This document shows positions 17,899-26,559 of a stretch of 64,000 bases of DNA, piece by piece. Within the stretch, counting starts at the first letter, position 1; every line of letters starts with the position of its first letter. The notes beneath the pieces are model-generated. The model was not told the origin of the DNA, ran no database searches, and saw nothing but the letters and a program-made list of their open reading frames with translations. The DNA is from Komagataeibacter xylinus (GTDB lineage Bacteria > Pseudomonadota > Alphaproteobacteria > Acetobacterales > Acetobacteraceae). The stretch spans positions 61,576-125,575 of the forward strand of contig NZ_QQBI01000008.1 in assembly GCF_004302915.1 (NCBI RefSeq), given 5' to 3'. The position numbers were made by a program, and so were the translations under genes.

Positions 17899-19311
17899 AT
17901 GGCTGATTATGCTCCCACCATCATGTGGTTTCGTGATGACCTGCGGCTGGCAGATAACCCGGCCCTGTCTGCCGCCGTGGCGGCGGGGCCGGTGGTGTGC
18001 GTGTATATCCATGACCCCGCGCTGAAGCTGGGCGGGGCCGAGAAATGGTGGCTGCATGGGGCACTTGAGGCCCTTGATGCCGACCTGCGCACGCAAGGCG
18101 GGCAGTTATGCCTCATGGCGGGGCCGGAACAGGAAAGCCTTTTGTGGCTTGCGCGGGCTCTGGGCGCACGTGGCGTGGAATGGAACCGCCGTTACGCAGG
18201 CCCTGCCCGCACGCGTGATGCCGAGATCAAGACCGCGCTGAAAGCCGGGGGCCTGATGGCCCGGAGCCATCCCGGCAACATGCTACATGAGCCATGGCAG
18301 GTGCGCACGAAGCAGGGCGGCCCCTTTCGCGTTTTCACGCCATGGTGGCGGGCTGTGCAGGCCATGGGGCCGCCGCTGCCGCCGCTGCCCGTGCCACAGG
18401 GCCTGAATACCGCCCTGGCCGCCGCCCCGGTGCCAGATGCCGTGGCCAGCCGGCTCGTGAAGCTGGCCGCCCTGTCGCTGCGCCCCACCACGCCCGACTG
18501 GGCGGCGGGCCTGCGCGCCACATGGCAACCCGGCGAGGCAGCGGCCCACGAGCGGCTTGATACATTTCTGGCGGAACGCCTGCCCGGCTATGCCGCCGCG
18601 CGTGACCTGCCCGCCCAACCCGCCACGTCGGGCCTTTCGCCATGCCTGCGCTTTGGCCATGTCTCGCCCCGGCAGGTCTGGCACGCGGTTGACGCACGCG
18701 GCGCGGGCGACCGCGACAGCGCGAGCTTCCTGAGCGAGCTGGGGTGGCGTGATTTCGCCCATTCCACCCTGTTCGACTTTCCCGACATGGCCACGCGCAG
18801 CCTGCGGCCCGAATTCGACGCCATGCCCTGGCGCACCGACCCCGCCGGGCTGCGGGCCTGGCAGCGCGGGCGCACCGGCTACCCCATCATCGACGCGGGC
18901 ATGCGCGAATTGTGGCACACGGGCTGCATGCATAACCGCGTGCGCATGATCGTGGCGTCTTTCCTGACCAAGCACCTGCTGCTGAACTGGCGGGTGGGCG
19001 AACAATGGTTTGCCGATACGCTGGTGGATGCCGATGCGGCGAGCAACCCGTTCAACTGGCAGTGGGTGGCCGGGTGCGGGCTGGATGCGGCCCCGTATTT
19101 CCGTATTTTCAACCCGGTGCTGCAAGGCGAGAAATTCGACCCCGAAGGCACGTATGTGCGGCGCTGGGTGCCCGAACTCGCGCGCCTGCCGGGCCGCGCC
19201 ATCCACACGCCATGGAAAGCCGACCTGCCAGCAGGCACGCGCTACCCCACCCCCGTGGTGGATCTGGCCGGTGGGCGGGCCCGCGCGCTGGCCGCATGGA
19301 AAGCGCTCTAG
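17899..19311 (+). CDS. phrB: Deoxyribodipyrimidine photolyase
   Basis: Uses FAD and blue light to split cyclobutane pyrimidine dimers. The 470-residue protein has the N-terminal antenna Rossmann domain (TIMWFRDDLRLADNPAL) and the helical FAD domain. Characteristic segments include FLSELGWRDFAHS, the signature HNRVRMIVASFLTKHLLLNWRVGEQWF, and DADAASNPFNWQWVAGCGLDAAPYFRIFNP, which carries DNA- and FAD-contacting and electron-chain residues. It looks like an intact class I CPD photolyase. The start was chosen at MADYAP by family length; the upstream in-frame codons have no ribosome site. A terminator follows. Confidence 0.93.
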   Translation: MADYAPTIMWFRDDLRLADNPALSAAVAAGPVVCVYIHDPALKLGGAEKWWLHGALEALDADLRTQGGQLCLMAGPEQESLLWLARALGARGVEWNRRYAGPARTRDAEIKTALKAGGLMARSHPGNMLHEPWQVRTKQGGPFRVFTPWWRAVQAMGPPLPPLPVPQGLNTALAAAPVPDAVASRLVKLAALSLRPTTPDWAAGLRATWQPGEAAAHERLDTFLAERLPGYAAARDLPAQPATSGLSPCLRFGHVSPRQVWHAVDARGAGDRDSASFLSELGWRDFAHSTLFDFPDMATRSLRPEFDAMPWRTDPAGLRAWQRGRTGYPIIDAGMRELWHTGCMHNRVRMIVASFLTKHLLLNWRVGEQWFADTLVDADAASNPFNWQWVAGCGLDAAPYFRIFNPVLQGEKFDPEGTYVRRWVPELARLPGRAIHTPWKADLPAGTRYPTPVVDLAGGRARALAAWKAL

Positions 19312-19420
19312 CCCATATTATTGACCAATTGACCTATAATTGGACAGCCGCTTCATATGGTGCTAGGGATACCCCCCAACGGTAACAGATATTATGTATT
19401 AATTATTATATGAAACTGAT

Positions 19421-19448
19421 TTCCGCCATTTCCCGAGCGGAATTTTTT
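19421..19448 (+). terminator. Intrinsic terminator after photolyase
   Basis: A TTCCGC/GCGGAA stem with a 10-base loop is followed immediately by six T residues, about 110 bases after the photolyase stop. Confidence 0.65.
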
Positions 19449-19542
19449 CAGCTGACAGCCATCAAGATCTCAAAAAACGGCAATATTTTAATCATGTCTC
19501 CAGTGCTGGCGACATGCAGGTAGCATCTGGAGGCAGGATTTC

Positions 19543-20187
19543 ATGGGTAGCAGGAACTGGCATGGCTCCGTACAGGCGGTGTCCTGTGAACACGGGCAAC
19601 TGGCCCTTGTATCCGGTCATTTCGATATGGATTCGCTCCACCAGACCATGACCCAGTGCCGCAGGGAGGGCCGCATATCCGCCAGCCGGGGCAATGAATG
19701 CCCCATCGTGGCGCGTAGCGGCGCGTGGCTGAGCACGACCCTGACCGAACTCGCCGGCTGGAACGCAGGCATCCTGAACCTCGATGGGGGCACGATCATC
19801 GTGGCCCATGCCCAGGGCACGAGCGTGACCATGCTGCCGGTGAACATACGGGCAGGCGGCGGCACCCTGATGTTTGACAGGGGCATGAAAAATGGTGGCA
19901 GCCTGCTTGTTGACCTCAAGCGCATGTGCGACTCCCACGCCACGCTGAAGCTGGTCTTTGAAGGCCATGAGCGGCAGTTTGCCGCCTACGACCCCATGAT
20001 GGACATGACCCTTGTCGGGCTGGCGCCCGCCAGCGACACCATCGAGGGCTGGGTTGCCCTGCGGCTTGATGGCAACCCGTGGCACATCGCCTGCCCCACG
20101 GCCATGAAAGGCACGCCCATGCCCCAGCTGCGCCGCGAATGGCAGGCCAACGGGCAGCCGCATGTGACCCTGCACCTGCCGGGCTGA
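19543..20187 (+). CDS. Hypothetical protein (214 aa)
   Basis: GGAGG lies about 10 bases before the ATG. The protein is soluble without a signal peptide and has alternating beta-like segments (GTIIVAHAQGTSVTMLPVNIRAGGGTLMF, TLVGLAPASDTIEGWVALRLDGNPWHIACP). I recognise no domain. The long AT-rich upstream region suggests its own promoter. Confidence 0.6.
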   Translation: MGSRNWHGSVQAVSCEHGQLALVSGHFDMDSLHQTMTQCRREGRISASRGNECPIVARSGAWLSTTLTELAGWNAGILNLDGGTIIVAHAQGTSVTMLPVNIRAGGGTLMFDRGMKNGGSLLVDLKRMCDSHATLKLVFEGHERQFAAYDPMMDMTLVGLAPASDTIEGWVALRLDGNPWHIACPTAMKGTPMPQLRREWQANGQPHVTLHLPG

Positions 20188-20463
20188 AAAAGGGCGCCAG
20201 AACAAATCACGAAAAAAGGAGGACTCTGCATTCCGGTGCCTGATCTCCGCAAGCGTCAACAGACTTATCCACAGGGCTGCGTGAAAGATTCCATCTTGCG
20301 AATCCTGTTTCATGTTGCGGCAAAGCGACAATAAATGGCTATTTACCGCCATAATCAGGATTCTTTTTGCACCCTTCTTTACGCCAGCGCTTTCCTGTGC
20401 AGGGGACTCGGGCGGATTCCAGTAAAAAAAATCCACACCTGACCGGCCCGTCCTGTCAGGGAC

Positions 20464-20673
20464 TCAGCCATTCAGTCCTGCTTCATCATCATGTTCCCCA
20501 AGGGCGGGTGCCACAGGGTCGGGCCGGGCGAAGTGAACCAGAATTTCATGGGGCAGGTCTTCGGTACAGACCCGGTCGAATCGCGCATGCAGCGACCGAC
20601 GCACCCAGACCTCGAATGGCGTGCCGCCGCCCCGCCTGACGGGGAGGAGCGGCGTATCGTGAAATGCTGGCAT
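20464..20673 (-). CDS. NepR-like anti-sigma factor candidate (69 aa)
   Basis: The helix-rich stretch VRRSLHARFDRVCTEDLP with HEILVHF following resembles the core of NepR proteins (short pattern: basic helix, FD/YD, E-x-x-P, then a hydrophobic helix). NepR sequesters the EcfG sigma factor in the alphaproteobacterial general stress response. GGGAGGG lies 6-7 bases before the ATG. No phyR or ecfG gene is in view, so the assignment is tentative. It follows the glutaredoxin gene on the same strand by about 117 bases. Confidence 0.5.
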   Translation of the reverse strand: MPAFHDTPLLPVRRGGGTPFEVWVRRSLHARFDRVCTEDLPHEILVHFARPDPVAPALGEHDDEAGLNG

Positions 20674-20790
20674 GGTATCCCTCCCTGTGATGCCGGGCGT
20701 GTCCTGCACGGAAAACGGCCAGGCCAGGCTGACAGTTTCCTGCATCCGCGCCCCGGCGGGGCTGCCATGCGCTTGCGCCGCAATCCCGGC

Positions 20791-21435
20791 TCAGGCCGCC
20801 ATGGAGTCGAGCAGGGGGATGCCGGTAGCCTGCGCCATGTGCGTGGCATAGGCCCGCACCGGCGCAGGCCATACAATGCCCGCCACCAGCGTCAGGTTGC
20901 GCAGGAAGGGAAAAAGATGGATGTCATCGGTTGAAAGCTGGCCGTTTACTGCGCCAGGGCTACGGATCAGCCCGGCCAGGCGGGGGAGCGCCGCGTTGAT
21001 GCGGGCGATCAGGGCCGGGCTTTCGGCCAGGCGCTGACAGAACGGGCCGACCATCTCCTCCTTGTTGCGGATGAAATACAGCCGCGCCGCCGTAGTCGCG
21101 AATTCCGGCAGGGGCGTTGCCGCCGTGCGCGGCAAGGTCAGGTTCAGATAGGGTTCGTGCATCTCCTTCATCCACGCGGTGATTTCGGGGCGCGTGGGGC
21201 CGGTCAGCAGGGGTTTGCCATCCATGGCATCGACATGGGCGACAATATCCATGCTTTCCCCCATGAAATGGCCGTCCTGTTCCAGAATCGGCACCATCTT
21301 GCGGCCAATCATGCGGGTGGGGGTCTGCACGTCATCATTGAGCAGCACGATATCGGTCACCGCGATGTGCTTGAGGCCAAAAATCATGCGTGGCTTCACG
21401 CAGAAGGGGCAGTGGTCGTATATATAGAGCTTCAT
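20791..21435 (-). CDS. grxB: Glutaredoxin 2 (GrxB)
   Basis: 214 residues with an N-terminal thioredoxin-like domain whose active site is YDHCPFCVKPRM (Cys9-Pro-Phe-Cys12), the VPILEQDG cis-Pro region and an ES motif (FMGESMDIV). A glutathione-transferase-like helical C-terminal domain follows. This matches the atypical large glutaredoxin GrxB, a GSH-dependent disulfide reductase in the cytoplasm. It lies 10 bases downstream of the YqaE-like gene on the same strand. Confidence 0.92.
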   Translation of the reverse strand: MKLYIYDHCPFCVKPRMIFGLKHIAVTDIVLLNDDVQTPTRMIGRKMVPILEQDGHFMGESMDIVAHVDAMDGKPLLTGPTRPEITAWMKEMHEPYLNLTLPRTAATPLPEFATTAARLYFIRNKEEMVGPFCQRLAESPALIARINAALPRLAGLIRSPGAVNGQLSTDDIHLFPFLRNLTLVAGIVWPAPVRAYATHMAQATGIPLLDSMAA

Positions 21436-21445
21436 GCCGGTCCCG

Positions 21446-21631
21446 TCAGCGTTTCATGGCCGCGATCTTGCGATCGGTGGTGTACTGGCTCAGCGCATAG
21501 ACCGACCAGATGGCGGCGGGAATCCAGCCAATGACGGTAACCTGCAATATCAGGCACACAATGCCCGCAAAGGGCCGCCCGATGGTGAAAAACTGTAACC
21601 AGGGCAGCAGGAGGGCCAGGATCAGGCGCAT
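21446..21631 (-). CDS. YqaE/Pmp3-family membrane peptide
   Basis: A 61-residue protein with two transmembrane segments, the first containing [23 protein letters not shown] and the second [17 protein letters not shown]. This is the usual length and layout of the YqaE/PMP3 (UPF0057) stress-linked membrane peptides. AAAGG lies before the ATG; an in-frame TTG two codons upstream is less likely. It leads the glutaredoxin gene by 10 bases. Confidence 0.85.
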   Translation of the reverse strand: MRLILALLLPWLQFFTIGRPFAGIVCLILQVTVIGWIPAAIWSVYALSQYTTDRKIAAMKR

Positions 21632-21786
21632 GGACAATACCTTTCATGAGGGTCTGGCGGGGCAGCGGGCCTGACACCGCGCACGGATGGACCGCCATCA
21701 CATTCCTGCCTGTCGGGCGCGACTTGGGCAAGATGGCGCATGCGTGCTGTATCCTCTTCCTTTTGGCGGGGGAGCGCAGTAAAAAC

Positions 21787-22428
21787 ATGATGATGGAAAA
21801 CGCGTCGGACATACAACCCGCCCCGGGGGGGCGCCGGAATTTCCTCGGGCTTGTGACCACTGCCACGGCTGTTGCGGGGGCAGGGGCATGCCTGTGGCCC
21901 TTCCTGCAAAGTCTCGCGCCGCGTGACAGTGCCGCCGCCCACCTGCCGGTGGACGTGGACATATCCGCCCTGCCGCCGGGGCAGCAGATTGTCGTGACCT
22001 GGCAGGGCAAGCCGGTATTCATCACCCACCGCACGCCCGAGGCGCTGGCCGTGCTGCAGGATGCAGCCCAGACCGCCCGCCTGCGCGATGGGCCATCGCA
22101 CGACACCCAGCAGCCGCCCTATGCCACGAACTGGCACCGCTCGCTTGACCCGCGCTACGGCGTAGTGGTGGGCATCTGCACCCATCTGGGCTGCGTGCCT
22201 GCCTACAAGCCGCTGCCCGAAGGCAAGGGCGAGGCCAGCTGGCCCGGCGGCTATGCCTGCCCGTGCCATGGCTCCAAATTCGACCTTGCGGGGCGTGTGT
22301 TCCGTGGCGCACCCGCGCCCTACAACCTGCCCGTGCCGCCGTACAGCATGCCCTCGCCGACCGTTATCCGGCTGGGCGAGAACCCGGTGGGGCAGGATTT
22401 TGACTTCTCGAGCATTCTCCAGCTCTGA
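21787..22428 (+). CDS. petA: Ubiquinol-cytochrome c reductase Rieske subunit, solitary
   Basis: About 213 residues with a Tat-like N-terminus ([19 protein letters not shown]) forming a membrane anchor. The soluble Rieske domain follows, with CTHLGC (about 131) and CPCHGS (about 158) supplying two Cys and two His ligands to the 2Fe-2S cluster. In the bc1 complex this subunit passes electrons from ubiquinol to cytochrome c1. Three ATGs in a row mark the start. No cytochrome b or c1 gene is adjacent; a repeat and then an opposite-strand gene follow. The partners must be elsewhere or absent. Confidence 0.92.
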   Translation: MMMENASDIQPAPGGRRNFLGLVTTATAVAGAGACLWPFLQSLAPRDSAAAHLPVDVDISALPPGQQIVVTWQGKPVFITHRTPEALAVLQDAAQTARLRDGPSHDTQQPPYATNWHRSLDPRYGVVVGICTHLGCVPAYKPLPEGKGEASWPGGYACPCHGSKFDLAGRVFRGAPAPYNLPVPPYSMPSPTVIRLGENPVGQDFDFSSILQL

Positions 22429-22463
22429 AAAACCAGTAAACGGCTGTCTGGAAACAGCTCATT

Positions 22464-22600
22464 GATAAAAGTTTTTGGGTGCCGCCTTTTTTCAAAAAGG
22501 CGGCGTTCTTCTAAGCTTTCTGAAAAAAGCTCCACCAAAGACTTCTTTATGATTTCTGGATGTTTGCGGATCGAACTTTTCAAACAGTCTCTAAGGTTCC
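22464..22600. repeat. Dispersed hairpin repeat, copy 5
   Basis: GATAAAAGTTTTTGGGT edge, then the perfect palindrome GCCGCCTTTTTTC/AAAAAGGCGGC (22481-22504), then a degenerate AAGCTTTC...AAAAAGCTCC hairpin and the flank TTTTCAAACAGTCTC. It lies between convergent genes. Confidence 0.8.
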
Positions 22601-22624
22601 TGGTAAAGCGTTTATCACATGGCC

Positions 22625-23752
22625 CTAGCGCACCGGTTTGAGGTGCAGGTCCATGGTGTAGATCGCAACCGGCAGGCGCAGGCGTGATTTTCCATCAGGC
22701 TGGAAGCTGGCGGTGCGGTTGAGCTGGACGGCGGGAATCCACAACGTGCCATGGCTGTCGATCCACATGGCATCGGCCCAGACCAGCCGCCTGTCGCGCA
22801 CCAGCGTGGTGGCCCTGCCCTGCGGGGTCAGGCGCAGGATACGCAGCCGGTTCACATCCGATACATACAGGTTGCCATCGCCATCGATGGCCGTGCCGCC
22901 GGTGGTGGGCGTGTTGTAGAACAGCCGCACAGACCGGGCGAGATCGGGCGCGGGCAGGTCCGGATTCTCCAGCGCGGCGGTTGGAGCGACCCAGAGCGGG
23001 CCTGAACTGGGCTGGAAATAGAGTTTCGACCCATCTGGCGAGACCTCGAGCTGGTCGGCATGCACGCGGGCGGGGTGGCCGCCGGTGGTCAGCAGCCGGC
23101 CCTCGGCATACATCGGGCGTTCATCGGTGGTGGAACGGTCATGGGCCAGCACGCGGCGCTGCCGGCCGGTGCGCTGGCTGACCACGATGAGGGCGGGATC
23201 GCCCGCATCGGTGACGAAAATCGTGTCGTTATGAAAGCGGATGTCATCAATATAACTGTGCGGCGTGCTGCTGGCGCGCAACGAGATGATGTGCACGGGC
23301 TGGCCGGTCGTGATGTCAAAGGCGAGCAGCCGCGCAGGCGCTCCCCCCATGGGGTTGGGCGGACCGCCGACATTGGCATCGCCCGAATCCACGACCCACA
23401 GCAGTCCGTCCGGCCCGATGCGCAGGGCATTGATGCGCACGAAGGGCTGCATGTCGCCTTTCGTGCCATCGGCATGGTTCCAGCGCGCATCGGGGAAGGC
23501 ATGGGGCACGCCCTGCGCATCGACCTCGGCCACACTCGGGCCACCGCCGCCACCACCCCAATACGGAAACGAGACGAACATGCGCCCGTTATCGGCCACG
23601 GCCACGGCATTGGGCACGCGCTGCGAGGTCCAGGCCGTATGCAGCGCCGCACGCGCGCAAGCCTGCCCCGACGGGCTGGCAAGCCCAAGGGTGAACACAA
23701 TGCCCGCCACGGCCATGCCGCGCAGGGTCAGGGAGAAACCGGGAAAGCGCAT
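22625..23752 (-). CDS. Major royal jelly/Yellow-family secreted beta-propeller
   Basis: 375 residues with a signal peptide (to about 34, CARAAL). Repeated propeller-like strands follow, including the family segment QPFVRINALRIGPDGLLWVVDSG, plus IDDIRFHND, GTAIDGDGNLYVSDVN and TLWIPAVQLNR. Bacterial members of the MRJP/Yellow family are periplasmic and of unclear function. The fold would bind a small ligand at its centre. No operon partner is seen; a convergent repeat follows on its 3' side. Confidence 0.78.
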   Translation of the reverse strand: MRFPGFSLTLRGMAVAGIVFTLGLASPSGQACARAALHTAWTSQRVPNAVAVADNGRMFVSFPYWGGGGGGPSVAEVDAQGVPHAFPDARWNHADGTKGDMQPFVRINALRIGPDGLLWVVDSGDANVGGPPNPMGGAPARLLAFDITTGQPVHIISLRASSTPHSYIDDIRFHNDTIFVTDAGDPALIVVSQRTGRQRRVLAHDRSTTDERPMYAEGRLLTTGGHPARVHADQLEVSPDGSKLYFQPSSGPLWVAPTAALENPDLPAPDLARSVRLFYNTPTTGGTAIDGDGNLYVSDVNRLRILRLTPQGRATTLVRDRRLVWADAMWIDSHGTLWIPAVQLNRTASFQPDGKSRLRLPVAIYTMDLHLKPVR

Positions 23753-23898
23753 GCCCCTACCCTATCACCCCGCGCCGCGCGGATGGTTCACGGCTGCGTG
23801 TGAAACAGGGCGTGGATAACCGGGTTGGCATGACCCGAAAATAAACTTCTGATGGCGCTGTTCCCCGCAGGCGCCAAGGCCATACGGGGAACAGATCT

Positions 23899-24435
23899 TC
23901 AGGCGGCAGGGGCGGCTGCGGCCATCTGGCCGAGGGCTGCGCGCAGCTTGCTTTCATTGGCGGGCGAAAGCGAGGTCTGGAGCACGCGGGCATGGCCCTT
24001 GAACTGGCTCAGGTCAGCCAGCACCTTGTCGGGCTGCGACTTGCGCACCAGCACGAACAGGGCGGACGTATTGGCGGGAATGGTCGAGCCGAGCGACTTG
24101 ATGAAATTGTCATCAATGCCGTAATCGGACATCTTGCCCGCAAGGGCACCGGCACCTGCACCCACGATGCTGCCAGCGACAAAACCCGCCAGCGGGTTCA
24201 GGCACAGGAGGCCGACCAGCGCCCCCCAGAACCCGCCCGAGAACAGGCCATAGGAGGCACCGACCTTTTCAAGGTTGATGCTCTGCTGCAGGTGCAGCTT
24301 GCCATCCGCCCCACGGACCACGACAACCGCGTCCTCGAGGTCAAGCAGGTATTCCTTTTCCAGCTTCTTGCATTCGGTCAGCGCGGCCGTGGCTTCGTCC
24401 TGGCTGTCAAAGCCGATAACGATCAGATCGGACAT
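23899..24435 (-). CDS. DUF1269 membrane protein
   Basis: A 178-residue protein with a ferredoxin-like N-terminal half (SDLIVIGFDSQDEATAAL...LEDAVVVVRGADGKLHL). A central glycine-rich hydrophobic segment (LFSGGFWGALVGLLCLNPLAGFVAGSIVGAGAGALAG) follows, then ALFVLVRKSQPDKVLADL. This is the DUF1269 layout, of unknown function, probably membrane-associated with a domain on each side. It is monocistronic. Confidence 0.82.
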   Translation of the reverse strand: MSDLIVIGFDSQDEATAALTECKKLEKEYLLDLEDAVVVVRGADGKLHLQQSINLEKVGASYGLFSGGFWGALVGLLCLNPLAGFVAGSIVGAGAGALAGKMSDYGIDDNFIKSLGSTIPANTSALFVLVRKSQPDKVLADLSQFKGHARVLQTSLSPANESKLRAALGQMAAAAPAA

Positions 24436-24566
24436 GGGATACTCCGTTGCATGCTACCACCACGATGGTGGCGGATCAGGGTTCTGATATTACATGCAAG
24501 CCACCCATCTGCCGTGGTGGTTTTGGGCATGGCCGCCGCCTGCACGATGCAGGTCTATGTCCAGAG

Positions 24567-24614
24567 TTCTAGGGTTCTAGGGTTCTAGGGTTCTAGGGTT
24601 CTAGGGTTCTAGGG
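24567..24614. repeat. Six perfect tandem copies of TTCTAGGG
   Basis: An 8-bp unit is repeated six times without a mismatch, running into the stop codon of the VirB1-like gene, whose TAG lies inside the last unit. Such arrays expand and contract by slippage. Because the unit is not a multiple of three, changes in the coding part would shift the frame, but here only the stop and 3' end are involved. Confidence 0.95.
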
Positions 24615-25322
24615 TGGGGTGAACACATCGCGCGGCGCATGCGTAAAGGCGTCCTGCACCGGCGCGCCATCGCCCTGCGGGTCATGGCCGGGCGGGTCTG
24701 CGGGGGGTGGTGCCTGTGGCGGCGGTGCGCCACCGGGCGGCGCGGGCGGGGCCTCGAGCGCCGGGATCATCAGCGTTTCCGGGGCGGCGGGCCGGGCCGC
24801 GCGGGCCAGGAGGCCATCAACATAGCCGTTGCGCAGGCCCCGCGTGGGGCTGCCGGTATTGTAGCAGCTCAGCGCATGGCGCAGCGCAGCCTGGGGGCTG
24901 GCCGCACCGGGCAGGGCGGCGCGGTAGCATTCATGCAGGATCAGGCTGGCCACGCGCAGGTTGCGGCATGGCTCGAGCAGGGCTGTGGGGTCCAGCCCCA
25001 GCCGCGTGGCGTTGCGGCTGTTGACCTGAAGCAGTCCCGTATCAAAATCATGCCCGTGGGCGGCCAGCCAGCGCACGGTGGCGGTGGCCTCGGCCAGACT
25101 CGCGGGTGGGCGGGGCAGGCGGTACGGACCATTGACATGAATGGCCCACGGCATGCCCGCTGATTCCTGGGCGGCCAGCAGCATGAGCGTGCGGGGCGCG
25201 GTATCGGGCGCGCAGCTTTGCGCAAGCGTAGCAAGTGGCACAGCGGGCACGCCTGCCCCCGCCGGGTCGATCAGGCCACATGAAAGCCACGCCAGAAGCG
25301 CGAGAAGGAACGGGCGCTGCAT
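24609..25322 (-). CDS. virB1: VirB1-like lytic transglycosylase
   Basis: 237 residues with a signal peptide and a lysozyme-like domain. The catalytic Glu is in LLAAQESAG. FDTGLLQVNSRNATRLGL and HALSCYNTGSPTRG are the typical SLT motifs, and a Pro-rich C-terminal tail follows. VirB1 proteins open gaps in peptidoglycan for type IV secretion machinery. It diverges from a virB7-virB9-virB10 operon 140 bases away, which supports the assignment. The stop codon lies within the tandem TTCTAGGG array. Confidence 0.85.
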   Translation of the reverse strand: MQRPFLLALLAWLSCGLIDPAGAGVPAVPLATLAQSCAPDTAPRTLMLLAAQESAGMPWAIHVNGPYRLPRPPASLAEATATVRWLAAHGHDFDTGLLQVNSRNATRLGLDPTALLEPCRNLRVASLILHECYRAALPGAASPQAALRHALSCYNTGSPTRGLRNGYVDGLLARAARPAAPETLMIPALEAPPAPPGGAPPPQAPPPADPPGHDPQGDGAPVQDAFTHAPRDVFTPP

Positions 25323-25462
25323 TTCTTCCTTCCCGGACTTGCCAATAACAGGGGGCTTTTTTATCCTTTTCGCATGCGAACGGTGTCAAGAGACGGATTT
25401 GAGCAATCGGTAGCGGTCCGGTTCAGGGTCGGGCTGCCCGGCCTGTGAGCAGGGCCGTCCGT

Positions 25463-25669
25463 ATGTTTTCACGCCTGTGGCCTGTGGGCGCGCAACTTGG
25501 CATCGTGGCGACGGGCCTGCTGCTGGCGGGCTGCACGTCCCGGCCGGGCCATGTCACGCAGCCCAGCATGTGGCACCTGGTGCCGGTCAACCGCACCCCG
25601 CCGCCTGAACTCTCGGGCCGCGCCATGACCCCCGCGGCAGACTCCTCCACACAGGAAGCCCGCCCATGA
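25463..25669 (+). CDS. virB7: VirB7-like small lipoprotein
   Basis: A 68-residue precursor with a clear lipobox (ATGLLLAGC), then a short Pro-rich polar segment. Size, lipidation and position directly before virB9 are those of VirB7, the lipoprotein that anchors VirB9 to the outer membrane. AGGG lies before the ATG; a GTG six codons upstream is an alternative start. The stop overlaps the VirB9 start as ATGA. Confidence 0.7.
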   Translation: MFSRLWPVGAQLGIVATGLLLAGCTSRPGHVTQPSMWHLVPVNRTPPPELSGRAMTPAADSSTQEARP

Positions 25670-26559
25670 CCCGCACCCCATGGCGCATGGCAATGGTGGC
25701 AGCCCTCATGGCACCGGTCGTGTGCCCCCCGCCTGCCGGGGCAACGGGGCGCAAGAGCGCATCACCCTATGACTACCGCATCAAGTCGGTCATCTATAAC
25801 CCGCGTGATACGGTGGAAGTCGACGGCGTGGTGGGGATCGCGACCGACATCACCCTTGCCCCCGACGAGCATTACGTCACCCACGCCTTTGGCGAGGAAG
25901 GCGGCTGGTCCTTCGCCTGCCGCGAGAACCACTGCTTCATCCGCCCCAAGGCGCAGGAGAGCGACACCAACCTCACCATCGTGACCGACCGCCGCACCTA
26001 CCATATCCTGCTGCATTACGTGGGCGGCCGGCAGGAAAAGGGGGCGGATGGCCACATGCGCACCGTCTTCGCCCCCACGCCGTGGGCGCTGGCGCAGGCC
26101 ACGGTGGAGCTGACCTATGTCTACCCCGATGAGGACGGCGGCAAAAAGGCCGCCGCCACGCGCGCACGCCACATCGAGGCCGCACTGGCCGACCCCTATG
26201 GCGACGGGCCGCACAATACCGCCTATCGCCGCTCGGATGGCACGCAGGACCGTGCCATAGCCCCCCTGAACGTGTGGGATGACTACCGCTTCACCTATTT
26301 CCGCTTCCCTGAAAACGGGGTGCTGCCCACGCTGTATGTCATGAACGAAAGCGGGCAGGAAACGGTGGTCAACGCCGTGGTGCTGGGGCGTGACCACAAT
26401 ATCCTCGCCGCCCAGATGACCGCCCGGCAATGGCGCATCCGCTACGGCAGCCTCGTGATTGGCGTGGTCAATGACGGGTTCAATCCCTCGCTGGGCAGTG
26501 CGCCGGGCGGCACCATCTCGCCCATGGTGCGCCGGGTCGTGCGCGACGGGGCATCATGA
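25666..26559 (+). CDS. virB9: VirB9-family type IV secretion core protein
   Basis: 297 residues with a signal peptide. The N-terminal domain has IKSVIYNPRDTVEVDGVVGIATDITLAPDEHY and the SFACRENHCFIRPK and TNLTIVTDRRTYHILL segments. The C-terminal VirB7/VirB10-binding domain has NVWDDYRFTYFRFPENGVLPTLYVMN. In type IV systems it forms the outer-membrane ring with VirB7 and VirB10. Start and stop overlap both neighbours by four bases, so the three genes are translationally coupled. Confidence 0.92.
   Translation: MTRTPWRMAMVAALMAPVVCPPPAGATGRKSASPYDYRIKSVIYNPRDTVEVDGVVGIATDITLAPDEHYVTHAFGEEGGWSFACRENHCFIRPKAQESDTNLTIVTDRRTYHILLHYVGGRQEKGADGHMRTVFAPTPWALAQATVELTYVYPDEDGGKKAAATRARHIEAALADPYGDGPHNTAYRRSDGTQDRAIAPLNVWDDYRFTYFRFPENGVLPTLYVMNESGQETVVNAVVLGRDHNILAAQMTARQWRIRYGSLVIGVVNDGFNPSLGSAPGGTISPMVRRVVRDGAS

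Noticed and set aside
20265..20273. Perfect DnaA-box TTATCCACA
   Set aside because: A single copy with no clustered boxes or AT-rich unwinding element; expected by chance in a window this size.
20294..20376. Structured RNA in the gap before the NepR-like gene
   Set aside because: Complementary AATCCTG/CAGGATT arms are far apart with a large loop; not enough to claim an RNA.
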